Source: an uncultured Acetatifactor sp.
Lineage (GTDB): Bacteria > Bacillota > Clostridia > Lachnospirales > Lachnospiraceae
DNA: 64,000 nt
NCBI GenBank assembly: GCA_910584235.1
Contig: CAJTZD010000020.1
Span: forward strand, 1-64,000
Direction: 5' to 3'
Positions 43,203-52,526 of the stretch are shown here, piece by piece (position 1 is the first letter of the stretch; every line of letters begins with the position of its first letter). The notes beneath the pieces are model-generated. The model did no database searches and was not told the origin of the DNA. It worked only from the letters and a program-made list of their open reading frames with translations. A program made the translations under genes and the position numbers.

Positions 43203-44570
43203 CTAAAAGGGGAATCTCCCCTTGCCCATGCCCGGGAATCCGCCCAGCATGCCGCGGCCTTTTTTACCGCCGCCAAACTGCTTCATCATCTTCTGGCTCT
43301 GCTCGAACTGCTTGATGAAGCGGTTCACCACCGCAATGTCCACGCCGGCGCCTTTGGCGATGCGGTGCTTGCGCTGGGGATTGAGAAGCTTGGGATTCCT
43401 GCGCTCCTCTTTCGTCATGGAGAGGACGATAGCCTCCATGTGCTTTAGCTGCTTCTCGTCTATCATGGACTCCAGATCCGCGCCCTTAATTCCCAGACCG
43501 GGAAGCATGCTCAAAATACTGGTAAGTCCGCCCATGTTGCGCATCTGCTTCATGCTCTCTAAGTAGTCCTCAAAGTCGAACTTGCCTTTCTTCATGCGGC
43601 CGGCCATCTCACGGCTCTTGTCCTCGTCTAAGTCAATGCTCTCCTGGGCCTTTTCAATCAAGGACAGCACGTCTCCCATCCCCAGAATACGGTTGGCCAT
43701 GCGGTCGGGATAGAACTGCTCCATGTCTGACAGCTTCTCGCCCATGCTCACGTACAGGATGGGCTTGCCTGTGACCGCTTTGATGGAAAGGGCCGCACCG
43801 CCTCTGGTATCGCCATCCATCTTGGACAGAACCACACCGTCTACGCCTACTTTCTCGTCGAACTCTTTTGCCACGTTCACAGCGTCCTGGCCGGTCATGG
43901 CATCCACCACCAGCAGTGTCTGGTGTACGGTGACGGCGGCTTTCATCTCCTGCAGCTCCGCCATCATGTCTTCGTCTATGTGCAGACGGCCTGCCGTATC
44001 CAGGATGACCACATTGTGGCCGTTCTTCTCCGCGTAGCGGATGGCCTCCGCCGCGATTTCGGCAGGCTTATGGTCTGTCCCCATGGAGAACACATCCACT
44101 TCCTGCTTCTTTCCGTTGATTTCCAACTGTTCGATTGCCGCGGGACGGTAGATATCGCAGGCTACCAGCAGGGATTTCTTGCCCTTGGTCTTGAGCTTCC
44201 CCGCAATCTTGGCCGTGGCCGTGGTCTTGCCGGCGCCCTGTAAGCCTGCCATCATGATGACGGTGACGGCCTTGCCGGGCTGCATGGCGATTTCGGTGGT
44301 CTCGCTGCCCATGAGGGAGATCATCTCCTCGTTGACGATCTTGATGACCATCTGCCCCGGATTTAATCCGTTCATCACGTCCTGGCCAATGGCGCGCTCT
44401 TCCACCGCCTTTACGAACTGTTTGACCACCCGGAAGTTCACATCGGCCTCCAAAAGGGCCATTTTCACTTCCTTTAAGGCGGCTTTCACATCCTCTTCGG
44501 TGAGGCGTCCCTTGCTCCTTAGGTTCTTGAATACATTCTGCAGTTTTTCCGTTAAGCTCTCAAATGCCAC
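43203..44570 (-). CDS. ffh: Signal recognition particle protein Ffh
   Basis: SRP GTPase of 455 residues. The N domain (1-~90), G domain with G1 GLQGAGKTTATAK near residue 108, DTAGRLHID and the TKMDGDTRGG loop (here SKMDGDTRGGAALS), and the Met-rich M domain (~300-455) that holds the signal peptide and 4.5S RNA are all present. The start is GTG with AAGGAG 7 nt upstream. It follows ylxM by 96 nt; its receptor FtsY is encoded at 48 kb. Confidence 0.97.
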   Translation of the reverse strand: MAFESLTEKLQNVFKNLRSKGRLTEEDVKAALKEVKMALLEADVNFRVVKQFVKAVEERAIGQDVMNGLNPGQMVIKIVNEEMISLMGSETTEIAMQPGKAVTVIMMAGLQGAGKTTATAKIAGKLKTKGKKSLLVACDIYRPAAIEQLEINGKKQEVDVFSMGTDHKPAEIAAEAIRYAEKNGHNVVILDTAGRLHIDEDMMAELQEMKAAVTVHQTLLVVDAMTGQDAVNVAKEFDEKVGVDGVVLSKMDGDTRGGAALSIKAVTGKPILYVSMGEKLSDMEQFYPDRMANRILGMGDVLSLIEKAQESIDLDEDKSREMAGRMKKGKFDFEDYLESMKQMRNMGGLTSILSMLPGLGIKGADLESMIDEKQLKHMEAIVLSMTKEERRNPKLLNPQRKHRIAKGAGVDIAVVNRFIKQFEQSQKMMKQFGGGKKGRGMLGGFPGMGKGRFPF

Positions 44571-44666
44571 CTGCGACTCCTTGTCCTGTTGTTTTTGTAA
44601 ATCTGTTTCGGGTATTTTCTGAATTTGCCGAACTCTGCCGTATGATACAGAATTTGCTGCCGGAGT

Positions 44667-45056
44667 TCATAACTCTTCCAGCAGTTCCTGGGCAAGCTTA
44701 CGGATGGCACGGAGGCATTCCCCCTGCGCCTGCGTAGCGTCTGCCCTTTCATCGGCTTCTTCATCCGCTTTCTCCGAGTACTGTGCGGAGAGCGTCAGTC
44801 TCTCGATTTCGGCCACTGTCTTCTTCGCTTTGGTGAACCGCTCCACCAGATGGAGCTTGCTCTCGTACTCCTGAAGAATCCTGTCACAGCGCTTGATCAG
44901 GTCGTGTACGCCCTGCCTGCTGATGCCTCTCTCCTGGGCGATCTCCCCCAGGGACATGTCACGGTACACAGCGTCCTCGTAGACGCTGCGCTGATGCTCC
45001 GTGAGCAGCTCCCCATAGAAGTCAAATAACATTGTCTGTTCATATATTTTATCCAT
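44667..45056 (-). CDS. ylxM: YlxM/SRP-associated HTH protein
   Basis: A 129-residue protein whose first ~110 residues match the YlxM/p13 family: LFDFYGELLTEHQRSVYEDAVYRDMSLGEIAQERGISRQGVHDLIKRC, an HTH resembling a sigma-factor region 4. It is encoded beside ffh in most Firmicutes and has been shown in Streptococcus to modulate SRP GTPase action. The C-terminus is charged and variable. It has its own consensus promoter. Confidence 0.93.
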   Translation of the reverse strand: MDKIYEQTMLFDFYGELLTEHQRSVYEDAVYRDMSLGEIAQERGISRQGVHDLIKRCDRILQEYESKLHLVERFTKAKKTVAEIERLTLSAQYSEKADEEADERADATQAQGECLRAIRKLAQELLEEL

Positions 45057-45076
45057 AACTTTAACCAGCCTTGTGT

Positions 45077-45105
45077 ATCTTACTACAGAAACGGGGAGGT
45101 GTCAA
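45077..45105 (-). promoter_or_regulatory. Promoter of ylxM-ffh-rpsP operon
   Basis: Minus-strand TTGACA (45100-45105), 17-bp spacer, TAAGAT (45077-45082), 21 nt upstream of ylxM. It explains why the operon is independent of ilvA-yitT upstream. Confidence 0.7.
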
Positions 45106-45158
45106 GTATTTTTTCTTTACAACCTTAAAAAGGGCATGAAAATTTGGATCCACAATCA

Positions 45159-45187
45159 TTGACATCCATATTCCTTTGTAATAGAAT
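45159..45187 (+). promoter_or_regulatory. Promoter of the small frameshifted gene
   Basis: TTGACA (45159-45164), 17-bp spacer, TAGAAT (45182-45187), 30 nt before an ATG with AAAGGA. It is divergent from the ylxM promoter. Confidence 0.65.
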
Positions 45188-45217
45188 CTAAAATACGAAA
45201 CTCGAAAGGAAATCATC

Positions 45218-45486
45218 ATGTCAGATAAAACCCAAAAAGGTAAAAACAAAAAATCAAAGCTGAATGGCAGGTTTTGGAGGAGCGGACACCCCGGTTTCAC
45301 AGGGCTGTGCGGCATTTTTATGATAAATACGGTTTTCCTGTGGCGCGGCTTATCCGTTCCAGATATGCGGCAGATTTCGTCTACTTTTTGATGAAGCCCC
45401 TGGAATGGCTCTTCCTGGCAGTACTGTACCTGACGGAGGTGCATCCGGAAGACAGGATTGCAGTGCAGTATATGGAGCGGCCGTGA
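45218..45486 (+). pseudogene. Small gene split by a frameshift in a poly-A stretch
   Basis: An ATG at 45218 with AAAGGA 7 nt upstream and a strong promoter starts MSDKTQKGKNKK. About 10 codons later (near 45241-45252, an A-rich stretch), the coding sense moves to the neighbouring frame, which reads KIKAEWQVLEERTPRFHRAV and continues as a well-structured protein with FLMKPLEWLFLAVLYLTEV and ends ...IAVQYMERP. Without the shift the first frame stops after ~58 residues. One base inserted or lost restores a ~90-residue protein with one hydrophobic helix. A sequencing error, a real mutation, or programmed frameshifting would all fit. I recall similar short proteins in Clostridia but cannot name the family. 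Confidence 0.55.
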
Positions 45487-45594
45487 GCAGTCCGGGGGGG
45501 GTAACCCTGGGCTGTGTGCTTGTGGGGCATCGGGATCAGCCTGGTCAAATTCCGGCGGGAAGAAGTGAGCCCGTCCAAATTCCTCTCCCGCCTT

Positions 45595-46515
45595 TTACAG
45601 CTTCTGGCTGAAGATGTTCTTATACCCCTCGCCATAGATCTCCGAAGCGCTGGTAATGATTGTGAAGGCTTTCGGATCCTCCTGCCTGACAATCTCTTCC
45701 AGCTTCGGGGAAAGGGGCTTTTTCACCACGCACAGAATCACTTTCTTGTCCGCGCCCGTATAGGCGCCACTGCCGGAGATGTATGTGGCGCTGATGTCCA
45801 GTTCCTCCAGCAGCCTGGCCACAATAGCCTGGGAGCTGTCGCTGATGATGAAGAACATCTTTGCCCCATCCCGCCCGTAAAGAACCAGATCCAACATCAC
45901 GGAGTTGATGAACACCACCAAGCCTGCGTACAGTGCCGTATCCAGGTTCTGGAACACAAAGGCGGAAGCTGTCACAATGACGGCATCCGTGAGCAAAAAC
46001 AGGAAACCGGTCTTTAAATGCGGAAATCGTAGCCGCAGCAGCTTGATGATGATATCCGTCCCGCCGGTGGTGGCCCCTGCCTTGAATACCAGCCCTAAGG
46101 ACACCGCCATCAGGGAAGCCCCAACCAAAGCCGCCAGCAGCGGGTCTGTGGTCAGGGCTCCCACAGGGGTGAGAAGATTGGTGACAAAGGAAGTAGCAAG
46201 AGTACAGTACAGGGTGGAGAGAATGAATTTCCAGCCAAATTTCCACATGCCCAGAGCAAGAATGGGGATATTGATCAGGAACATCCAGGTACCTGTCTCC
46301 AGCCCTGTGATCCGGTTCAGGATGATGGCGATACCGGTGACACCGCCGGGGGCCAGGGAATTGGGATCCAGGAACAGGCTGACGGAAACGGCATAGATTC
46401 CGGACGCCAGGGTGATGATCAGGTAATCCTGGATTCGGCGTCTCAGCGTCTTTTTTTCCTCGTACTGAATTTCACTTTTCTGCTCTTTGCTGACTTGCTT
46501 TGTACCGTTTTTCAT
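45595..46515 (-). CDS. YitT-family membrane protein
   Basis: A 306-residue protein with ~5-6 N-terminal membrane helices (YitT_membrane/DUF161: LFLDPNSLAPGGVTGIAIILN, GASLMAVSLGLVFKAGATTGGTDII) and a C-terminal soluble DUF2179 domain (~220-300; LEELDISATYISGSGAYTGADKKVILCVV). The role is not established. The ATG at 46515 gives the usual family start; the frame extends upstream through a long hairpin. It follows ilvA by 165 nt, between ftsY and ffh, where most Firmicutes have no such gene. Confidence 0.88.
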   Translation of the reverse strand: MKNGTKQVSKEQKSEIQYEEKKTLRRRIQDYLIITLASGIYAVSVSLFLDPNSLAPGGVTGIAIILNRITGLETGTWMFLINIPILALGMWKFGWKFILSTLYCTLATSFVTNLLTPVGALTTDPLLAALVGASLMAVSLGLVFKAGATTGGTDIIIKLLRLRFPHLKTGFLFLLTDAVIVTASAFVFQNLDTALYAGLVVFINSVMLDLVLYGRDGAKMFFIISDSSQAIVARLLEELDISATYISGSGAYTGADKKVILCVVKKPLSPKLEEIVRQEDPKAFTIITSASEIYGEGYKNIFSQKL

Positions 46516-46543
46516 ATCCTGCAGCCACCTCCCAAAATCCTGC

Positions 46544-46580
46544 GGGAGCGGAATACCTGTCAAACAGGCAGCCCGCTCCC
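46544..46580 (-). repeat. 37-nt hairpin in the yitT leader
   Basis: GGGAGCGG / CCGCTCCC outer stem (8 bp), a symmetric 4x4 internal loop, an inner CCTGT/ACAGG stem and a 3-nt loop. It ends about 28 nt before the yitT-family start and is followed by TTTT. It may act as an attenuator or the end of the ilvA transcript. Confidence 0.6.
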
Positions 46581-46680
46581 TCCGGGGATTCATCTCTTTG
46601 CTTTTCCGCGGCAGCAGCCACATAGCGCTGCCGTCCAGCCTTGCGCATAACACAGTCCTGTCACATATGGGTCCATGCCG

Positions 46681-47964
46681 TCAGCCGCTTACATTTACCA
46701 GCTTGGGCTTATAGCCTCCCTCTTCCAGGGACTGCATAATCTGGTTCTTGTGCTCTGTTCCGAAAGCCTCCATGGTAATGCGCAGCTCCACGGCAGCGTT
46801 GCGGTTGGTGGTAACAAACTGATTGTGCTCCAGTTCCACTACGTTACCGTTGACTTTTGCAATGATGCCTGCCACTTTATACAGCTCGCCCGGCTTATCC
46901 GGCAGCAACATGGATACCGTAAATACTCTGTCGCGCATGATCAGCCCCTGCTGTACCACGGAGGACATGGTGGTCACGTCCATATTTCCGCCGCTTAAGA
47001 TAGCCACCACTTTTTTGCCCCTTACATTCATATGCTTTAAAGCCGCCACCGTCAGCAGACCGGAATTTTCCACTACAGTCTTGTGGTTTTCCACCATATC
47101 CAGAAAAGACACCACCAGCTCATGATCTTCCACGGTAATGATATCGTCCAGGTTCTGCCGGATATAGGGGAATAGCTTGGAGCCCGGCGTCTTCACTGCC
47201 GTGCCGTCAGCAATGGTGCTGACCTTGGGCAGCGTGACCACATGCCCCTGTGCCAGAGACTCCTGCATACAGTTTGCCCCGGCAGGCTCCACTCCAATCA
47301 CTTTGATCTTAGGATTTAAAAGTTTAGCCAAAGTGGCCACGCCGGTAGCCAGTCCGCCTCCGCCGATGGGCACCAGTATGTAGTCTACCAAAGGCAGTTC
47401 CTTTACGATTTCCATGGCAATGGTTCCCTGTCCGGTGGCCACTGTCAGATCATCAAAGGGATGGATAAAAGTATATCCGTTCTCCTCTGCCAATTCATAG
47501 GCTTTTGCACAGGCTTCATCATACACATCCCCATACAGTACCACCTCCGCGCCGTAACCCTTGGTGCGGTTTACTTTCATCAGAGGCGTGGTGGTAGGCA
47601 TGACGATGACAGCCTTTGCGCCATAGGCTTTGGCCGCGTAAGCTACGCCCTGGGCATGGTTTCCGGCAGAAGCGGTGATCAGCCCTTTGGCTCTTTCTTC
47701 GTCTGTCAATGTGCTTATCTTATAATATGCCCCGCGGAGCTTATAGGCGCCTGTAAGCTGCATATTCTCAGGCTTGAGATAGACCTTGTTCCCGGTCTGG
47801 GCGCTTAAGTATTCGCTGAACACCAGCTTAGTCTCCAGCGTCACCTTTTTGACGACTTCCGAGGCCTCCTCGAATTTTTCCAGCGTCAATCCCTCTTCCG
47901 ACCCTGTCTCACTCTCCATGGCTTCCTCCGCTACTCCCTCTCTGGTTTTCATCTCAGCACCCAT
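46681..47964 (-). CDS. ilvA: Threonine ammonia-lyase with ACT domain
   Basis: PLP enzyme (427 residues) that deaminates threonine to 2-oxobutyrate for isoleucine or propionate formation. The PLP Lys lies in TGAYKLRGAYYKI, and the Gly-rich phosphate loop is VPIGGGGLATG. The C-terminal ~75 residues (VFTVSMLLPDKPGELYKVAGI) form one ACT domain, as in the IlvA/TdcB-ACT subtype. GAGGAGG lies 8 nt before the ATG. It follows ftsY by 31 nt, so it may be transcribed with smc-ftsY. No T-box for isoleucine was seen. Confidence 0.93.
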   Translation of the reverse strand: MGAEMKTREGVAEEAMESETGSEEGLTLEKFEEASEVVKKVTLETKLVFSEYLSAQTGNKVYLKPENMQLTGAYKLRGAYYKISTLTDEERAKGLITASAGNHAQGVAYAAKAYGAKAVIVMPTTTPLMKVNRTKGYGAEVVLYGDVYDEACAKAYELAEENGYTFIHPFDDLTVATGQGTIAMEIVKELPLVDYILVPIGGGGLATGVATLAKLLNPKIKVIGVEPAGANCMQESLAQGHVVTLPKVSTIADGTAVKTPGSKLFPYIRQNLDDIITVEDHELVVSFLDMVENHKTVVENSGLLTVAALKHMNVRGKKVVAILSGGNMDVTTMSSVVQQGLIMRDRVFTVSMLLPDKPGELYKVAGIIAKVNGNVVELEHNQFVTTNRNAAVELRITMEAFGTEHKNQIMQSLEEGGYKPKLVNVSG

Positions 47965-47995
47965 TCCTTTTTCCTCCTCTTTGAAAGCTTAAAGT

Positions 47996-48934
47996 TCACT
48001 CCTCCGTTTTCACATCGAACAGCGCATTCACGAATTCGTCCGAATCGAACTTCTGCAAATCTTCTATGGTCTCGCCCACGCCGATATATTTCACCGGCAC
48101 CTGCAGTTCGGACTGGATAGCCACGGCAATGCCTCCCTTTGCGGTACCGTCCATTTTTGTCAGGATAATGCCGGTCAGATCGGCCACCTCGCCGAATTCC
48201 CTGGCCTGGACCAACGCATTCTGGCCCGTGGTACCGTCCAGCACAATGAGATTTTCCCTGTGGGCATCCGGAAACTCTCTGTCCACAATGCGGTTCATCT
48301 TCCGCAATTCTTCCATCAGATTCTTTTTATTGTGCAGTCTGCCAGCCGTATCGATCAGCAGTACATCCACGCCTCTGGCCCTGGCCGCATTCACGGCGTC
48401 AAAGACCACGCTGGCCGGATCCGCCCCCTCATTGCCGCCTACCATGGGCACATCCGCACGTCTGGCCCACTCTGCCAGCTGGTCGCCGGCAGCGGCACGA
48501 AACGTGTCCGCCGCGGCGATCAGCACCTTTCTGCCATCCTCCTTTAGCTTCCCTGCCAGCTTTCCCACGGAGGTAGTCTTGCCCACGCCATTGACGCCGA
48601 TCACCATGATAACAGACTGACGTTTCTCAAATTCATAAGCAGTCTCATCCACCCGCATCTGTTCCTTAATGCCCTCTATCAGAAGCTGCTTACACTCCTG
48701 AGGTTCTTTGATATGCTGTTCTTTTATCTGGGTTTTCAGCCGGCTAATGATCTGTGTAGTGGCATTCACACCGATATCGCCCATGATCAGGATTTCTTCC
48801 AATTCCTCATAAAAGTCGTCGTCAATGGCTGAAAAACCATTGAAGACAGAATCAATTCCCCTGACAATATTGTTTCTGGTCTTGGCCAAGCCTTCCTTTA
48901 ATCTTGCAAAAAAACCTTTCTTTCCCTCTGCCAT
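47996..48934 (-). CDS. ftsY: SRP receptor FtsY
   Basis: SRP receptor of 312 residues: basic N-terminus for membrane contact (GFFARLKEGLAKTRNN), NG GTPase domains with G1 GVNGVGKTT (113-121), DTAGRLHNKKNL and LTKMDGTAKGG. It docks SRP-ribosome complexes at the membrane with Ffh. It lies 31 nt after smc in the conserved rnc-smc-ftsY order. It lacks the long acidic A domain of enterobacterial FtsY. Confidence 0.97.
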   Translation of the reverse strand: MAEGKKGFFARLKEGLAKTRNNIVRGIDSVFNGFSAIDDDFYEELEEILIMGDIGVNATTQIISRLKTQIKEQHIKEPQECKQLLIEGIKEQMRVDETAYEFEKRQSVIMVIGVNGVGKTTSVGKLAGKLKEDGRKVLIAAADTFRAAAGDQLAEWARRADVPMVGGNEGADPASVVFDAVNAARARGVDVLLIDTAGRLHNKKNLMEELRKMNRIVDREFPDAHRENLIVLDGTTGQNALVQAREFGEVADLTGIILTKMDGTAKGGIAVAIQSELQVPVKYIGVGETIEDLQKFDSDEFVNALFDVKTEE

Positions 48935-48965
48935 GCCTTATCGCGCTCCCTTTCGCCGCATTTTG

Positions 48966-51900
48966 TCATGCCGTCAGCTCCTTATCTATAAGGTTCACGC
49001 TGACCAGCGTAGACACACCTTTTTCCTGCATGGTGATACCATAGAGCCTGTCCACCTGCTCCATGGTGCCCCTTCTGTGGGTAATAACTATAAACTGTGT
49101 ATTTTTTGTCAGTTTATGTAAGTATTTTGCGAATCTTCCCACGTTGGAATCATCCAGCGCGGCTTCAATTTCATCCAGGAGGCAGAAAGGCGATGGCTTC
49201 AGGTTCTGAATGGCGAATAATAGAGAGATAGCTGTAAGCGCTTTCTCTCCGCCGGAAAGCTGCATCATATTCTGCAGCTTCTTGCCCGGAGGCTGAGCGA
49301 TAATACGGATTCCTGCCTCCAGGATATCCTCGTCCTCAATCAGCTCCAGCGTCCCTCTGCCGCCGCCAAACAACTCCTTAAACACCTTATCGAACTCCCG
49401 GCCAATCTCCGCAAATTTCTCCGCAAATTGCTTTCGCATGGCTGTGTCCAGCTCTTCGATGATGTTCTCCAGTGTCTTTTCCGCCTCCACCAGATCGTCT
49501 CTCTGGGTTGCCATAAAGGTATAACGTTCCATCAGGTTCTTGTAGTCCTCAATGGCATTTACATTTACATCCCCCAGCTTCTTGATCTGCTCCCGCAGAG
49601 ATGTAATTTCCTTTTTCATAGCCGGCAGATCGGAAAGGCTGTCGTCCCGCATAGCGGCCGCATCGCTTAAGGTAATCTCATATTCGTCCCACATGTAATT
49701 GATCTGGGACTCCAGCGACTCTTCCATGCGCTCCTTTTGGGCGTTAAGGCGGTATACCTCCTTGTCCAGGGCGGACTGCCGCTCCGAAAGCTCCTCCCGC
49801 CTTGCGAAAAATGTTTTCTGAGCCGCTGACAGTTCCTGCTTTTGTGCCATGGCTTCCTTGAGCTTTGCCTCGGATTCATTCTGGGCATCGAAAGAAGCCG
49901 CGATTGTCTTCTCGATTTCTTCGATAGCGCGCTGCCTGCTTTCCACCGCTTTCCCGTTTTCCTCCAAAGCCTCCAGAACCTCGGACAGCTCTGCCTGTGC
50001 TCTCTTAATCTCCCCGTCGATGCGCTCCACATTGCTCTGCTGGAACCCCATAGACTGGCGCATTTTCTCCAGCTTCAGATCCCAGTCTGAGACAAAGCCA
50101 GCGGCTTCTGTCTCCTCTCCCCGCCATTTTTCCAGTTCCTGCTGGAACCGGGCGATTTTTTCCTGGGTCCGTGCCTCCAGTTCCTCGCTGGCAGCCAGCT
50201 CCAACTGGACGTTCTCCTTTTCCCTTGTGATCTCCAAGGTTTTTTCTTCAATATCACGCTCTTCCTCCCGCAGGGAAGCCGTGCTCTCCACATCTTCCTC
50301 CATGCGCGCTCTTGCCTGGGCAATGCTTAGCCTGGCTGTATTCTGCTCGATAGACTTGCGCTGAATGTCACTCTTAATGGCCTCCATATCCACGCGCATC
50401 CGGGTTCGCTTTGCTTTTGTCCCTTCGATATCCCTGTCTATTTCGTCTACGGAAAGCTGAAGCTTTTTTACTCTTTTCTCCAGCTCTTCTATCTCCCGGC
50501 GTCTGCCCAGAAGATTGCTGCTGTTCTTATAGGCGCCGCCGCTGATAGCTCCGCCGGGTACCAGCAGTTCTCCCTCCAGGGTGACCAGCCGCAGGCTCTG
50601 ATTATACTTTCTGTTCAGTTTCAGGGCATTGTCCACATTGTCCACCACCAGGATGCGGCCAAGCAGGGAACCTGCCACATCACGGTATTTATCATCTATT
50701 CGCACCAAAGTATCCGCTGTGCCGATCACTCCCTTTTCGTCCAGCGCATCCGCATTTCTGAACCTTTGGTAATTCCGGATGCTGGTCAGGGGCAAGAATG
50801 TGGCACGGCCTAACCTGTTTGTCTTCAAATAGGAGATCATTCGTTTGGCGGTATCCTCATCATCCGTGACAATGTTTTGAATACTTCCGCCCAGGGCAGT
50901 CTCAATGGCTACCTCGTACTTTTTCTCCACATGGATAATATCTGCCACAACACCTACGATGCCGCTGTTCTTCTCTTTCTGCTCCATGACTTTCTTGACA
51001 CTGCCGCCGTAGCCCTCGTAGCGCTCGGCCAGATTTGCCAGAGCTTCCAGCCGGGATTTCTCCATGTGATAGGCGCTCTTGGCCTCCTGCAGGGCAGCGT
51101 CCTTTTTCGTCAGGGTCTCCCGAAAGCCGCCCAGTTCCTGCTCCATGGCAGCTTCTCTCTCGTTTAAGAGACGCATTTCTTCTGTAATGGAGGCGAATTC
51201 CTCTTCCAGACTTTTGATAGTCTCCTCTCTGGCTGCCTCATCGGATTTCGCCCGCAAGAGCCTGGACTGGAGTTCTGCTTTCCGGATTTTCACCTGCTCC
51301 ATCATGGTGTCAAAACGCCCTAATTTGGTCTTTATCGTAGCACGTTTGTTCAGTTCGCCGATAATGGTATTCTTTCCTGCCTCAATTCCTTCATTGAGTT
51401 CCTCAATCCTGTCCTGGAGCTTTTGCAGCTTTTCCTTTGCCTCATTGGCAAGGGCTGCAATTTCCTGCAGCTTTGTATCCGTCTCGCTTTTTTCAGACAG
51501 TACATTCTCCCTGTCTTTCTCCCTGGCCGCAATGTCCGCCTCCAGAGTGCTTCGTCTGTTGTTCAGATGCGTCTCGCTGCCCTTGGCGGAGTTGATCTGC
51601 TCTTTGAGCACATTCATCTCGCCCTCCAGCTTCCCCCTGGTGAGCCCTGCGTCCGTGGCAGTGCTTCTGGCTGCCTCAATGGACTGCTCCAGCTTCTCCA
51701 ATTCCTCCTGAACGCGGTCGTATTCTGCCTTAATGCCCTCATAAGCCTCATTGGTTTCGGAAAGCTCCTTTCCGGCCAGGGCATACTTTTCCTCCACACC
51801 TGTCAGCTGCTCTCTGAGACGGGTATTCTCCAGCAGGAATACATTTACATCAAATCTCTTCAGTTCTTCTCTTTTTTTCAGATACTGCCTTGCGGTTTCG

Positions 51901-52526
51901 GACTGACGCTCCAGAGGGCCGATCTGCTTCTCCAGTTCGGACAGAATGTCATTGACACGGATCAGATTCTGTTTCTCGTTCTCAAGCTTACTTTGGGCCG
52001 CGGCTTTCCTGCGCTTAAATTTCACGATTCCTGCCGCCTCGTCAAAAAGCTCTCTGCGCTCCTCTGGCTTACCGCTTAGGATTTTATCAATCTGCCCCTG
52101 TCCGATAATGGAATACCCTTCCTTGCCGATACCGGTGTCATAAAACAGTTCATTCACATCCTTTAATCTGCAGGGACTTCCGTTGATCAGATATTCACTT
52201 TCTCCGGAACGGTAGATACGTCTTGCCACCGTCACCTCCTCAAAACTGGTGGCAAGCTGGTGATCCGTGTTGTCCAGTGTAATAGCCACATAGGCGTAGC
52301 TAAGGGGCTTCCTGTTCTCTGTGCCCGAGAAAATGACATCCTGCATGCTGGCGCCGCGCAACTGCTTTACCCGCTGTTCCCCCAGAACCCAGCGGACAGC
52401 GTCGGCGACATTACTCTTCCCACTGCCGTTCGGTCCCACGATTCCGGTGATTCCATTGTGGAACTGGAAATTGATCTTGTTTGCAAAGGACTTAAAGCCC
52501 TGCACCTCTATATTCTTTAAATACAT
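48966..52526 (-). CDS. smc: Chromosome condensation protein SMC
   Basis: A 1186-residue SMC ATPase: Walker A GPNGSGKSN (32-40), two long coiled coils (~170-500 and ~670-1010), a central hinge (~510-660; GGSIQNIVTDDEDTAKRMISYLK), and the ABC signature LSGGEKALTAISLLFAIQ with Walker B FCLLDEIEAALDD. It organises and segregates the chromosome with ScpA/ScpB. Its start overlaps the rnc stop by 10 bp, a usual Firmicutes overlap. Length is canonical. Confidence 0.98.
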   Translation of the reverse strand: MYLKNIEVQGFKSFANKINFQFHNGITGIVGPNGSGKSNVADAVRWVLGEQRVKQLRGASMQDVIFSGTENRKPLSYAYVAITLDNTDHQLATSFEEVTVARRIYRSGESEYLINGSPCRLKDVNELFYDTGIGKEGYSIIGQGQIDKILSGKPEERRELFDEAAGIVKFKRRKAAAQSKLENEKQNLIRVNDILSELEKQIGPLERQSETARQYLKKREELKRFDVNVFLLENTRLREQLTGVEEKYALAGKELSETNEAYEGIKAEYDRVQEELEKLEQSIEAARSTATDAGLTRGKLEGEMNVLKEQINSAKGSETHLNNRRSTLEADIAAREKDRENVLSEKSETDTKLQEIAALANEAKEKLQKLQDRIEELNEGIEAGKNTIIGELNKRATIKTKLGRFDTMMEQVKIRKAELQSRLLRAKSDEAAREETIKSLEEEFASITEEMRLLNEREAAMEQELGGFRETLTKKDAALQEAKSAYHMEKSRLEALANLAERYEGYGGSVKKVMEQKEKNSGIVGVVADIIHVEKKYEVAIETALGGSIQNIVTDDEDTAKRMISYLKTNRLGRATFLPLTSIRNYQRFRNADALDEKGVIGTADTLVRIDDKYRDVAGSLLGRILVVDNVDNALKLNRKYNQSLRLVTLEGELLVPGGAISGGAYKNSSNLLGRRREIEELEKRVKKLQLSVDEIDRDIEGTKAKRTRMRVDMEAIKSDIQRKSIEQNTARLSIAQARARMEEDVESTASLREEERDIEEKTLEITREKENVQLELAASEELEARTQEKIARFQQELEKWRGEETEAAGFVSDWDLKLEKMRQSMGFQQSNVERIDGEIKRAQAELSEVLEALEENGKAVESRQRAIEEIEKTIAASFDAQNESEAKLKEAMAQKQELSAAQKTFFARREELSERQSALDKEVYRLNAQKERMEESLESQINYMWDEYEITLSDAAAMRDDSLSDLPAMKKEITSLREQIKKLGDVNVNAIEDYKNLMERYTFMATQRDDLVEAEKTLENIIEELDTAMRKQFAEKFAEIGREFDKVFKELFGGGRGTLELIEDEDILEAGIRIIAQPPGKKLQNMMQLSGGEKALTAISLLFAIQNLKPSPFCLLDEIEAALDDSNVGRFAKYLHKLTKNTQFIVITHRRGTMEQVDRLYGITMQEKGVSTLVSVNLIDKELTA

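Noticed and set aside
45061..45444. A 127-codon minus-strand frame before ylxM
   Set aside because: It overlaps two promoters and the small plus-strand gene, and its composition is not protein-like.
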